A stretch of 64,000 nt of DNA from Sphingomonas paucimobilis NBRC 13935. GTDB lineage: Bacteria; Pseudomonadota; Alphaproteobacteria; Sphingomonadales; Sphingomonadaceae. Where the stretch lies: NCBI RefSeq assembly GCF_000739895.2, contig NZ_BBJS01000007.1, positions 140,860 through 204,859 of the forward strand, given 5' to 3'. The translations under genes were made by a program, and so were the position numbers. Each line of letters starts with the position of its first letter. Position 1 is the stretch's first letter. Positions 7,554-15,720 of the stretch are shown here, piece after piece. Under the pieces are notes generated by a model. It saw nothing but the letters and a program-made list of their open reading frames with translations. It was not told where the DNA came from and did no database searches.

Positions 7554-10500
7554 GTGAGCTTGATGAATTCCGCATTTTATACCCTGCGGTTTGGGATTTC
7601 GACGGCGGCTTTGCTGACCGCGATGGCTGTCCCGGCATATGCGCAGGACGCTGTGCCGACGCAGGCCACGGATGCTGTCGACCAGAGCGAAGCGCCGGTG
7701 ATCCTGACCACGCAGAAGCCGCAGGACAAGCGGGCGGCGCCCGTTGCGAAGTCCGGCAATGGTCAGGGTGAGACGGTCATCGTCACGGGCACGCTGTTTC
7801 GTGATTCGAACGCCAGCTCGATCTCGCCGGTGACCTTGCTGACCTCTAAAACGCTCCAGTTGGCGAATATCACGACCGCTCAGGACGCGATCCGCTCAGT
7901 CTCGGCGGACAGTGCCGGCTCGATCTCGACCGGCTTCCGCAACGGCTTCTCGGCCGGCGGCGCGGCGGTGTCGCTGCGCGGCCTGGGCGTCTCGTCGACC
8001 GTGGTGCTGATCGACGGGCTTCGCTCGGCCAATTTCCCGCTGAACGACGACGGCCATAACGCCTATGTCGATCTGAACTCGATTCCCTTCAGCACCATCG
8101 ATCGCATCGAAGTGTTGAAGGACGGCGCGTCCTCCACTTACGGCGCGGACGCGATCGGCGGCGTGGTCAACCTGATCAGCAAGAAGAATGTCCAGGGCAT
8201 CCAGGGATCGGTCCAGGGCGGCACGACGGAGAAGGCCGATGGCTCGCATTATCGCGCGACCCTGACCGCCGGCGTTGGCGACTATAACGAGCAGGGTTTC
8301 AACTTCTATGTGAACGGCGAATATACCTATGACGGGTATATCACCAATCACTCGCGCGGTTACCCGTTCAACACGTTGGATCTGACCCCCAGCGGCCTGA
8401 CGGACCGTAACCGCAACGACGACTCGCTGCTCGCGGCGAACCCACAGGCGGTCGTGACCCGCGTGCGTCAGACCGATCTCAACAACCCGCTCGCTGGCCA
8501 GGTCGGCGCGCCGCTGACCAACCAGTACCAACTGCTCATCAATCCCAGCGCTTGCCCCTTCGGCACCTTCACGGTCTCGTCCGGTTCGGCGCAGGGCACC
8601 GGCTGCAAGCACAACCTGCCTGACGAATATTCGATCATCCAGCCGCGCCAGCAGCGCTATTCGACCACGGCGCGTCTGAACGTCCGTCTGGCCGAAGGTT
8701 GGGAGGCATTCGCCAGCGGCAGCTACTCGCATTCCGAGGTCGACATTCGCGGCGCCCCGGCAGGCATCCGCCAGACCCAGCCCTTCGGCGGCTCGGCGGC
8801 GCTGGCCTCGAGCAGCCCCGGGATCGTCCTGCCCATGTATGTCTGCTCGACAGGCGTGAACTGCGCCACGGCGGCCGATCGCCGGCTCAACCCGAACAAC
8901 CCCTATGCCGTGGCGGGCGCCGATCCCACCCAGAGTGCGGCGCGCATCTATTATCTGTTCGGTGACATCCCTGCGAACAGCCATCGCTATGTCGACGTGT
9001 TCCGCGCGACCGGCGGCATCTCGGGCGATCTGGGCGGTGGGTTCAAGTTCCGTCTGAACGGCGTCTATGCCCGCGACAATTTCAGCGTCACGCAGCGCGG
9101 CTTCATCAACATCCAAGGCCTGCTGAACGCGATCAACACGGGCGCCTATAATTTCGTCAATCCCGAGCAAAACACGGCGGCGGTGCGCAACCAGATCTCG
9201 CCCGAGCGTACGACACCGTCCTATTCGACGGTGGCGACGATCGGCGGCTCGCTGCTCAAGTCGCTGATGGAACTGCCCGGCGGCGACCTCAATGTCGGCG
9301 CGGGCTTCCAGATCCGCCGCGAGACGCTGATGAACCGCAACCAGAATGCGGACCTCAGCTATTACGGCCTGAACACCTCATCGGCCCAGGGACGCCAGAC
9401 CGTGACCGCCGGCTTCTTCGAAATCGACGCGCCTTTCCTGCGGACCTTCGACCTGAACGTCTCGGGCCGTTACGACCACTATTCGCAGGGCTATAGCCAC
9501 TTCTCGCCCAAGGTCGGTGCGAAGTTCACGCCCGTCGAGCAATTCTCGCTCCGCGCCACCTATTCGCAGGGCTTCCGCGCGCCGACCTTCGCGGAAAACA
9601 ACCCGGCCAGCAGCTATGCGGGCTTCTCGTCCTTGACGCCGCCCGCCAGCTTCGTCGCTGCCCACCCGGGCAATCCGGCCTATACCAGCACCTATAATAT
9701 CGGCAGCGGCTCGATCGGTAATCCCGACATCCTGCCGGAAGTGTCGCGCAGCTTCACGGCCGGCACGATCTTCCGGCCGACGCGCTGGTTCAACCTGACG
9801 GTCGACTATTACAACATCAAGAAGTCGAACCTGATCGTCAGCGGGCCGCTGCGTGCCCAGGCGATCGCGGCCTATTATGGTCAGACCAACGCGACCGCCG
9901 GTTGTGCCGCGCTGGCGGCGGTGGGCCCGGGCTATCAGTGCAACGTCATCGACGCTCCCGATCCCGCCAATCCGAACGCGCTGCCGCGTCTGCTGGTGTT
10001 CAACGTACCGTACGTCAACGCCAACTATCAGGTCAGCTCCGGCATCGACATGCAGGCCAATGCCGCCTTCGAGCTGGCGAACGGCGCGCGCCTGATCAGC
10101 CGCCTGGACGTCACCCGCGTGCTTCGCCTCGATCTGGTGACCCCGGCGGGCGTGGTGCAGAAATATGCCGGCACGCTTGGGCCTTACCAGCTTTCTTCGG
10201 GTGGCGGTACGCCGCGCATCCGTGGCAACTGGCAGAACTCGCTGGAGATCAACAACTTCTCGATCACCGCGACGACCTATTATGTGGGTCGGATCAAGCA
10301 GGTGGCGGCGGACCAGATCACCCCGGTCAACGGCGTGATCGACCTGTCGTGCAAGAACACGATGGTGCCGATCGTACCGGGCAGCGACGTGAACAACCAG
10401 TGCTACATCCGCCCGTTCATCTACACCGACCTGAACCTGGGCGTGCGGGTGAACGATCAGTTTCGCTTCTTCTTCAACATCCAGAACCTGACCAACGCCC

Positions 10501-10613
10501 GCGCACCGCTGGCGGCGGCGGCCTATACCAGCAATCCGAACTATCTGAGCAGCTGGCATTATGCCGGTCTCGTCGGTCGCAACTTCAGCGCCGGCGCGAA
10601 CTTTAACTTCTGA
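7554..10613 (+). CDS. TonB-dependent receptor, large
   Basis: About 1019 residues from the GTG at 7554; an ATG three codons later is also possible. GGGGGAA lies 7 nt upstream of the GTG. A signal peptide ends in AVPAYAQ, and an ETVIVTGT segment resembles the TonB box. The plug domain (residues ~80-210) is well formed: SPVTLLTSKTL, GAAVSLRGLGVSSTVVLIDG, STIDRIEVLKDGASSTYGADAIGGVVNLI. The long barrel ends in aromatic RNFSAGANFNF, a normal outer-membrane C-terminus. Length and plug type fit the many sphingomonad receptors for complex carbohydrates or oligopeptides rather than the shorter siderophore receptors. No substrate-linked enzyme lies next to it, so the ligand is unknown. A strong hairpin terminator follows at 10676, so it is transcribed alone. 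Confidence 0.93.
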   Translation: MSLMNSAFYTLRFGISTAALLTAMAVPAYAQDAVPTQATDAVDQSEAPVILTTQKPQDKRAAPVAKSGNGQGETVIVTGTLFRDSNASSISPVTLLTSKTLQLANITTAQDAIRSVSADSAGSISTGFRNGFSAGGAAVSLRGLGVSSTVVLIDGLRSANFPLNDDGHNAYVDLNSIPFSTIDRIEVLKDGASSTYGADAIGGVVNLISKKNVQGIQGSVQGGTTEKADGSHYRATLTAGVGDYNEQGFNFYVNGEYTYDGYITNHSRGYPFNTLDLTPSGLTDRNRNDDSLLAANPQAVVTRVRQTDLNNPLAGQVGAPLTNQYQLLINPSACPFGTFTVSSGSAQGTGCKHNLPDEYSIIQPRQQRYSTTARLNVRLAEGWEAFASGSYSHSEVDIRGAPAGIRQTQPFGGSAALASSSPGIVLPMYVCSTGVNCATAADRRLNPNNPYAVAGADPTQSAARIYYLFGDIPANSHRYVDVFRATGGISGDLGGGFKFRLNGVYARDNFSVTQRGFINIQGLLNAINTGAYNFVNPEQNTAAVRNQISPERTTPSYSTVATIGGSLLKSLMELPGGDLNVGAGFQIRRETLMNRNQNADLSYYGLNTSSAQGRQTVTAGFFEIDAPFLRTFDLNVSGRYDHYSQGYSHFSPKVGAKFTPVEQFSLRATYSQGFRAPTFAENNPASSYAGFSSLTPPASFVAAHPGNPAYTSTYNIGSGSIGNPDILPEVSRSFTAGTIFRPTRWFNLTVDYYNIKKSNLIVSGPLRAQAIAAYYGQTNATAGCAALAAVGPGYQCNVIDAPDPANPNALPRLLVFNVPYVNANYQVSSGIDMQANAAFELANGARLISRLDVTRVLRLDLVTPAGVVQKYAGTLGPYQLSSGGGTPRIRGNWQNSLEINNFSITATTYYVGRIKQVAADQITPVNGVIDLSCKNTMVPIVPGSDVNNQCYIRPFIYTDLNLGVRVNDQFRFFFNIQNLTNARAPLAAAAYTSNPNYLSSWHYAGLVGRNFSAGANFNF

Positions 10614-10675
10614 AGTCGCCGATGAGGCCATGAGGCATCGGAGCGATCATTACGTCGTCCCGAAGCTGATGGGAC

Positions 10676-10710
10676 GGATAGGGGTGCGGGGAGATGCCGC
10701 ACCCCTATCC
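10676..10710 (+). terminator. Rho-independent-like terminator after TonB receptor
   Basis: A perfect 14-bp stem, GGATAGGGGTGCGG paired with CCGCACCCCTATCC, has a 7-nt loop and lies 63 nt after the stop codon. There is no clear T-run, as is common in GC-rich genomes. Confidence 0.7.
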
Positions 10711-10713
10711 GGC

Positions 10714-11107
10714 CCTGTCCAATCCGCCCCAATGCGGGTGATGGCGCCGATACGGCAATCGAACGGATCGGCACCGGACGGATAAGGTAAGGCAATTTTA
10801 CCTATCCTTAAGACGGCAATCTTATTTCGTACAGGAAACGAGGGGGCAAGGTCATGAACGTTCGGCGTGGGATGGCGAGGGTTGCGCCATTATGTGTGTC
10901 CAGTTCGTCATGACTGCGCTCGGGCTCGCACAGATGTCCCCACCTCTCGGTGTATCGCGAGACCTCCCAATCGCTCGCCGCGAGGACCTGGATGCGACGG
11001 GCTATGTCCGGAAGCCTGATCAGCGCGACAGGGTGACCCTGACCCGCATCCTCCGCCGGATCGATCCGCGCCTGCCGTTTGGCCTGAACATGGGAAAGAA
11101 CCGCTAG
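10714..11107 (+). other. Leader region of chemoreceptor gene, with possible short reading frames
   Basis: Between the terminator and the chemoreceptor there is no recognisable gene. A short frame from ATG 10855 has a GAGGGGCAAGG ribosome-like site but stops after 19 codons (10912-10914). A second frame, overlapping in another phase, runs 10892-11107 (71 codons) and ends directly at the chemoreceptor start, so it could be translationally coupled. Its product, with MTALGLAQMSPPLGV near the start, resembles nothing I recognise. A small frameshifted gene or simply a leader are both possible. Confidence 0.3.
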
Positions 11108-12889
11108 ATGCTTTCGAACATGAACATCCCCAAGAAACTGGGCGTATCGTTCCTGGTGATCGGCATGTCGGCGGCGGTGATGACGATCGTCTTCTTCGCC
11201 AATATCTGGGAGATTCGCAGCGCGACGGTGCGCAGCAACCATGCGCAGGAGGTATATGCCAAGGCGCTGACGCTGGAGACCTCGATCCTGCGCGAGAACA
11301 GCCAGTTGCGCGGGTTTCTGGTGACGGCGGACAAGAGCTATCTCAAATCCTATGACGAGGCGCGCAAGGAGTATGACACGACCAGCCGCGAGCTGATCGC
11401 GATGCTGAGCGACCCGGCGGAGCGGGCACTGGTCACCAAGTCGCGCGAAGAGGCGACGCGCTGGCGCCGCCAGTGGAGCGACCGGCTGACCGCCTGGGTG
11501 AGGGCGGGGCGGCGCGACGAGGCGCAGCAGGCGGTGCGCGATGCGGGCAAGGCGGTGCTGACCAGCGCCATCGTGTTGCCGCTGCGCGATGTGCGCGACC
11601 AGGAAACCGCCGCGATCAAGGAGAATGCCGCGTCGCAGGAGCGCGCGATCACCACCGCGACCATCGCGCTGATACTGGGCGGCGTGATGCTGATCGGCAT
11701 CGCCATCACGCTCCAGATGTTGCTCAGCCGCAGTATCGCCCGGCCGATCACCACGCTGACCCAGTTGATGGCGGACCTGGCGCGCGGGCGTAACGACATC
11801 GCCGTGCCGGGCAGCGAGCGCGGCGACGAACTGGGCGACATGGCGCGGGCCGTGGTCGTCTTCCGCGACGCGGCCAAGGCCAAGGTCGCCGATGACCGGG
11901 AGCGCGAACAAGCCCTGCAGGCGATCGGCGCAGGCCTGCACAGCCTGTCCGAGGCGGACTTGACGGCGCGGCTCACCGACCTGCCGCCGGCCTTTCATCA
12001 ACTGGCCCGGGACTTCAACGGCGCGGTGCAGAATCTCTCCAGCCTGACCAGCGACGTGCGCGGCAGCGCGGGCGCGATCCGCTCGAACATCGAGGAAATC
12101 CGCCAGGCGACCGACCATCTGTCGGCGCGCAGCGAGCAGCAGGCGGCCAGCCTGCGCGAGACGGCGGCGGCGGTGGGCGAGATCACGCAAGGGGTGCGCG
12201 ACGGCGCGGTCAATGCCGGCGAGGCCAATCGCGCGGTGACCGAGGCGCGCGACGAGGCCGAGAAGGGGGGCCAGATCGTCGCCAAGTCGATCACCGCGAT
12301 GAACGGCATCGACCAGGCGAGCCGCGAGATCGTCGACATCATCTCGGTGATCGACGGCATCGCCTTCCAGACCAACCTGCTGGCGCTCAACGCGGGCGTG
12401 GAAGCGGCGCGCGCGGGCGATGCGGGCAAGGGCTTTGCGGTCGTCGCCTCCGAAGTGCGCGCGCTGGCGCAGCGCTCGGCGGATGCGGCTTCGGACGTGA
12501 AATCGCGCATCGTATCGGCGATCGACCATGTCCGCTCGGGCGTGACGCTGGTCGACGAGACGGGCAATGCCCTGCAACGGATCATCGGCAAGGTGTCCGA
12601 CGTCAGCGCGGTGGTCGATGTGATCGCCAAATCGTCGGAACAGCAGGCGCACAGCCTGAGCCAGGTCAACATCGCCATCGGCGAGATCGACGCGGTCACC
12701 CAGCAGAACGCCGCGATGGTCGAGGAATCCACCGCCGCCGCCACCATGCTCGCCAAGGAATGCGGCACCCTCGTCGCCTCCGTCATGCGATTCCATGTCG
12801 ATACGGCCGGGGGGCGGAAACAGAATCTGTCCGCCGACAATTACCGGTCCGAGGGTTTCGCAGGTTCGCCGGCGATCCGGGCGGCTTGA
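11108..12889 (+). CDS. Methyl-accepting chemotaxis protein with short CHASE3-like sensor
   Basis: A 593-residue chemoreceptor. A first transmembrane helix (~12-34) is followed by a helical periplasmic sensor of ~145 residues resembling CHASE3/4HB domains (LRGFLVTADKSYLKSYDEARKEYD). A second helix (~181-203, IALILGGVMLIGIAITLQML) leads to HAMP (SRSIARPITTLTQLMADLARGRND) and a second HAMP-like segment near 275-325. The signalling hairpin has the highly conserved tip [20 protein letters not shown]. No C-terminal CheR-binding pentapeptide is seen. No cheA/cheW genes lie near, so it is an orphan receptor. Its tip is nearly identical to that of the chemoreceptor at 15721, so both should dock to the same kinase array while sensing different ligands. 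Confidence 0.92.
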   Translation: MLSNMNIPKKLGVSFLVIGMSAAVMTIVFFANIWEIRSATVRSNHAQEVYAKALTLETSILRENSQLRGFLVTADKSYLKSYDEARKEYDTTSRELIAMLSDPAERALVTKSREEATRWRRQWSDRLTAWVRAGRRDEAQQAVRDAGKAVLTSAIVLPLRDVRDQETAAIKENAASQERAITTATIALILGGVMLIGIAITLQMLLSRSIARPITTLTQLMADLARGRNDIAVPGSERGDELGDMARAVVVFRDAAKAKVADDREREQALQAIGAGLHSLSEADLTARLTDLPPAFHQLARDFNGAVQNLSSLTSDVRGSAGAIRSNIEEIRQATDHLSARSEQQAASLRETAAAVGEITQGVRDGAVNAGEANRAVTEARDEAEKGGQIVAKSITAMNGIDQASREIVDIISVIDGIAFQTNLLALNAGVEAARAGDAGKGFAVVASEVRALAQRSADAASDVKSRIVSAIDHVRSGVTLVDETGNALQRIIGKVSDVSAVVDVIAKSSEQQAHSLSQVNIAIGEIDAVTQQNAAMVEESTAAATMLAKECGTLVASVMRFHVDTAGGRKQNLSADNYRSEGFAGSPAIRAA

Positions 12890-12950
12890 TATCGATCGAA
12901 ATGCATTCCGGGCCGGGATAGCGATCCATGCCGGTCAGGCGGGCGCTTCC

Positions 12951-13550
12951 CTATCCGAGCACCGCCGTCACGATCTTCAGCAACTCGGCCTTGAACAAGG
13001 GATCTGCCACAAACCCTTCCGCGACGGCGTCGTGAACGGCACCTGTTACCGAAGACGCCAGGACCCTGTCGAGCGGATCGAAAGAAGCGCGGCCTAGCGT
13101 ATTGACGGCGGTGAAGGCGCAATACGCGCTGCGATACAAGGTTTCGAAGGCGGCATTGTCCGTGTGTTTTTCGGGAAGCACATGCTGCAAATCGCCAAAC
13201 GCCGCGGGCAGTGACAGATGGGCGCCGATCATGCCTTCAGCGAAGACGGCCAGCCTGTCGGCTCGCGCGAGCGTCGGACGGGAGGCGGCATGGAGCGTCC
13301 CCAATATGTCATTAAGGTGGCGTTCCCGTAGGGCTTCCAACAATACGCGCTTGTTCGGGAAATATTGATAGAGCGTTCCGATGCTGACGCCCGCCTTCTC
13401 GGCAACCAAATTGGTGTTGAAACGGTCGAGCCCGCGACTCCGCAAAATGTGAGCTGAGGCATCGATGATCGCGTCGATCGTCGCGCGAGAACGCGCCTGT
13501 TGGGGACGTTTCCGCATGTCCGCCACTGTGCACGAAATGCGAGTAGGCAT
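12951..13550 (-). CDS. TetR/AcrR family transcriptional regulator
   Basis: A 199-residue protein. The N-terminal helix-turn-helix is typical of TetR: RSRATIDAIIDASAHILRSRGLDRFNTNLVAEKAGVSIGTLYQYFPNKRVLLEAL (residues ~20-75). The C-terminal helical ligand-binding half shows no diagnostic motif. The first ATG has GAAGG 6 nt upstream; a second possible start is 11 codons in. It is divergent from a medium-chain oxidoreductase gene 75 nt away, which is its probable target. It converges on the chemoreceptor gene at its 3' end. Confidence 0.9.
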   Translation of the reverse strand: MPTRISCTVADMRKRPQQARSRATIDAIIDASAHILRSRGLDRFNTNLVAEKAGVSIGTLYQYFPNKRVLLEALRERHLNDILGTLHAASRPTLARADRLAVFAEGMIGAHLSLPAAFGDLQHVLPEKHTDNAAFETLYRSAYCAFTAVNTLGRASFDPLDRVLASSVTGAVHDAVAEGFVADPLFKAELLKIVTAVLG

Positions 13551-13625
13551 GAGGTACCTTCGGAATTAGATATCGACGCGCCGCGAACGGCGGCTTCCCG
13601 GCCTGACTAGACAAAGGGTTCGTCG

Positions 13626-14663
13626 ATGCATGATCCGCATATCGTTAGCCGAGAAGTGCATCTGAAAGAAAGGCCGCTTGGCCTGCCCAAAGCTTCCGAT
13701 TTGGAGATCGTCTCAGTTTCCTTGCCACGGGATGTGCATGAGCGGATTCTGATCAGGAATAGATATTTCGTAATATCCCCGTCACTTCGGCTGATGATCA
13801 GCGACGGTGCCGAGGCCATGCCCGGTATCCCGTTTCCGGTCCTCGCCCCAGGCGATACCTTGCCGGGCGAGGCGCTCGGGACGGTGCTCGCCGCTCCCGA
13901 GGCAAGTGGCTTCTCGGTCGGCGACACTGTCGTGCACATGAACGGCTGGCGCGAGTTCGCAATGGTCTCGGCGGCGCAGTGTCGCAGGATCGAAACGTCC
14001 GATGCTCTGGGCGATATCGCCAATCTCGGCCATGGTTGGACCGCCTATGCCGCACTGACCCGGGCAGTGCGGATACGGCCGACCGATACCGTGTTCGTTT
14101 CCAGTGCGGCGGGCGCGATCGGGTCGATGGCCGGGCAGATCGCCCGCTTGCTCGGCGCGCGCCGCGTGATCGGCAGCACGAGTTCACAGCGCAAGGCCGA
14201 CTGGCTGGTCGGAACGCTGGGCTATGACGCGGCGATCCGTCGCGGGGAGGGCGGGGCGATCGTCGATCAGTTGCGCGAGGCGGCACCCGATGGCGTGGAC
14301 GTGGTTCTCGACATGGTCGGGGGCGAGCAACTTGCCGCGGCGGTGACCGTGGCGAATGAGGGCGCCCGGTTCGTGTTGATCGGCGGTCTTTCGGGACAGC
14401 TTGCCGCTAGTGGAACGGGGCGGGCCTCGCCGGTCACGCTCGACTCCACCCAGATCGTGCTCAAGCGGATCAGCCTGAAGGGCTATAGTGCCGATGACGA
14501 TCCGGATGCGCGCGAGGAATGGCCGGCAAGGCTGGCGGCGTGGCTGAAAACGGGGGACATCCATATCGCCCATACGCTGATCGAAGGACTGGATCAGGCG
14601 CCCGCAGCCCTCGAGGCGGCCGCCGCGGGTGAGCATATGGGCTCCGTCATCGTCCGGCTTTGA
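13626..14663 (+). CDS. NADP-dependent oxidoreductase, medium-chain dehydrogenase/reductase type
   Basis: A 345-residue zinc-free MDR protein of the CurA/leukotriene-B4-dehydrogenase group. It starts HIVSREVHLKERPLGLPKASDLEIVSV, as CurA-type reductases do. The nucleotide-binding motif SSAAGAIGSMAGQIARLLGARRVIG lies in the centre, and DVVLDMVGGEQLAAAV and GARFVLIGGLSGQ follow. Members reduce alpha,beta-unsaturated carbonyls with NADPH, so a role in detoxifying electrophiles is likely. The divergent TetR gene at 12951 probably represses it in the absence of such a compound. Downstream lie relics of mobile DNA. Confidence 0.88.
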   Translation: MHDPHIVSREVHLKERPLGLPKASDLEIVSVSLPRDVHERILIRNRYFVISPSLRLMISDGAEAMPGIPFPVLAPGDTLPGEALGTVLAAPEASGFSVGDTVVHMNGWREFAMVSAAQCRRIETSDALGDIANLGHGWTAYAALTRAVRIRPTDTVFVSSAAGAIGSMAGQIARLLGARRVIGSTSSQRKADWLVGTLGYDAAIRRGEGGAIVDQLREAAPDGVDVVLDMVGGEQLAAAVTVANEGARFVLIGGLSGQLAASGTGRASPVTLDSTQIVLKRISLKGYSADDDPDAREEWPARLAAWLKTGDIHIAHTLIEGLDQAPAALEAAAAGEHMGSVIVRL

Positions 14664-14972
14664 TCTCGACGATGCGGGCTTTGAAATCGGCCGCGATCGC
14701 TATGCGGCGATGGCGGTATTTCACGGAAGGTTGGACGTCGCGGGCTCAGTTACACCAGCCGACATGCGATGAAGGTCAAGACGCGACGTCCAGACCACAC
14801 GGCGCGAACCGGCTGACGCCCGGCCGCCGATCGGCTTCGAGAACGCAGGGGTAGGGGAAATTTCGGTGCTGTAGGTCATTGATCTACACCCCCCGCGCCG
14901 TGCTGCCACCAAGCCTTGCCCAATCTCCTGTCCGACGTGGCGGAGACCATCGAACCACAATAGCTTGACCAG

Positions 14973-15161
14973 ATGTCCTGCCGGCCACGCTTCCATGCTA
15001 TCGACGGCGTTAGCACCATCGAGCAGGCGTTGCGGCGTGCCGGCAAGGGGTATGTGCGCGGCGTGAAAGGCGACCATCGCGTCGGCTCGTGGGGCGATAA
15101 GCCGGTTGTGGCCGTCAGGCCGCCGCAATGCGCGCGCAGTCGATCAAAAACACAACTGTAA
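14973..15161 (+). pseudogene. Transposase fragment (DDE type, IS701/IS4-like)
   Basis: The stretch GVSTIEQALRRAGKGYVRGVKGDHRVGSWGDKPVVA resembles the segment of IS701- or IS4-like DDE transposases that usually reads as a YG-x-IE-x-ALRRAGKGYVLGV block. Only about 40 residues are recognisable; the frame then drifts and stops at 15161. No inverted repeats can be paired around it. This is a remnant; the exact family is uncertain because it is recalled from memory of the motif, not a search. Confidence 0.5.
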
Positions 15162-15260
15162 TGCTAGGCCGTATCTGCTTGGTAGCTTGAAGCGCTGCGG
15201 CTCGATCGCCGACCGCCTCGGGCCGTCCGACCTCAGCCTTTCGTTGCTCCCGCCCAGGGT

Positions 15261-15290
15261 CGTCGTTCCAGCGTAGAGCTGGAAACGACG
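15261..15290. repeat. Long hairpin in gene-poor region
   Basis: CGTCGTTCCAGC pairs with GCTGGAAACGACG over 12 bp with one bulged A and a 5-nt loop. It may be an end or inner hairpin of the decayed mobile element, or a terminator. Confidence 0.4.
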
Positions 15291-15720
15291 GTTTCGTCCC
15301 GATCCCAGCTGTTCCATGCGCCTGCACGGGCTGGCCGAGGGGCGCTATTCGCCTGAACGAACGGCGGGTTTTGGGGATCGTCTCAACGGCGTTGAGGGGC
15401 CACAAATGGGTCAAAGACACATCACAATTGTATCAAGAGATATTTGTCTATCGCAAAGGCAGGCATCATCTTAACCCCCGCTTGGACTGCAACCATCTAC
15501 ATTATTCCCGCGTCCGGCAGGAGCTATCGCAATGAAGTCTCGAATATATTCAAATCAAATAATGGTGTAAATGGCGTAGATTGATCCAAAGCAATCTAAC
15601 AAAATCTCTCAGATCGATCCGCTTATCATGACGTTCGAGCGAGGTTAAAAAGCCTTGGCGTTCATAGTAACGCTTATTTACCGACTCCCGGCGTAGAACG
15701 CTTTCTCGAGGGAGGGAGCG

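Larger units (their letters stand above)
14664..15720. other. 1-kb gene-poor stretch with mobile-element debris
   Basis: Apart from the transposase fragment at 14973-15161 and the hairpin at 15261-15290, no supported gene is visible on either strand. The last 250 nt before 15721 are AT-richer and probably carry the promoter of the chemoreceptor. Confidence 0.5.

Noticed and set aside
10808..12796. 662-codon minus-strand open frame over the first chemoreceptor
   Set aside because: Mirror frame of a clear chemotaxis gene with no recognisable domain.
14721..15128. 135-codon minus-strand frame
   Set aside because: It lies opposite the transposase remnant and has no recognisable domain or ribosome site.
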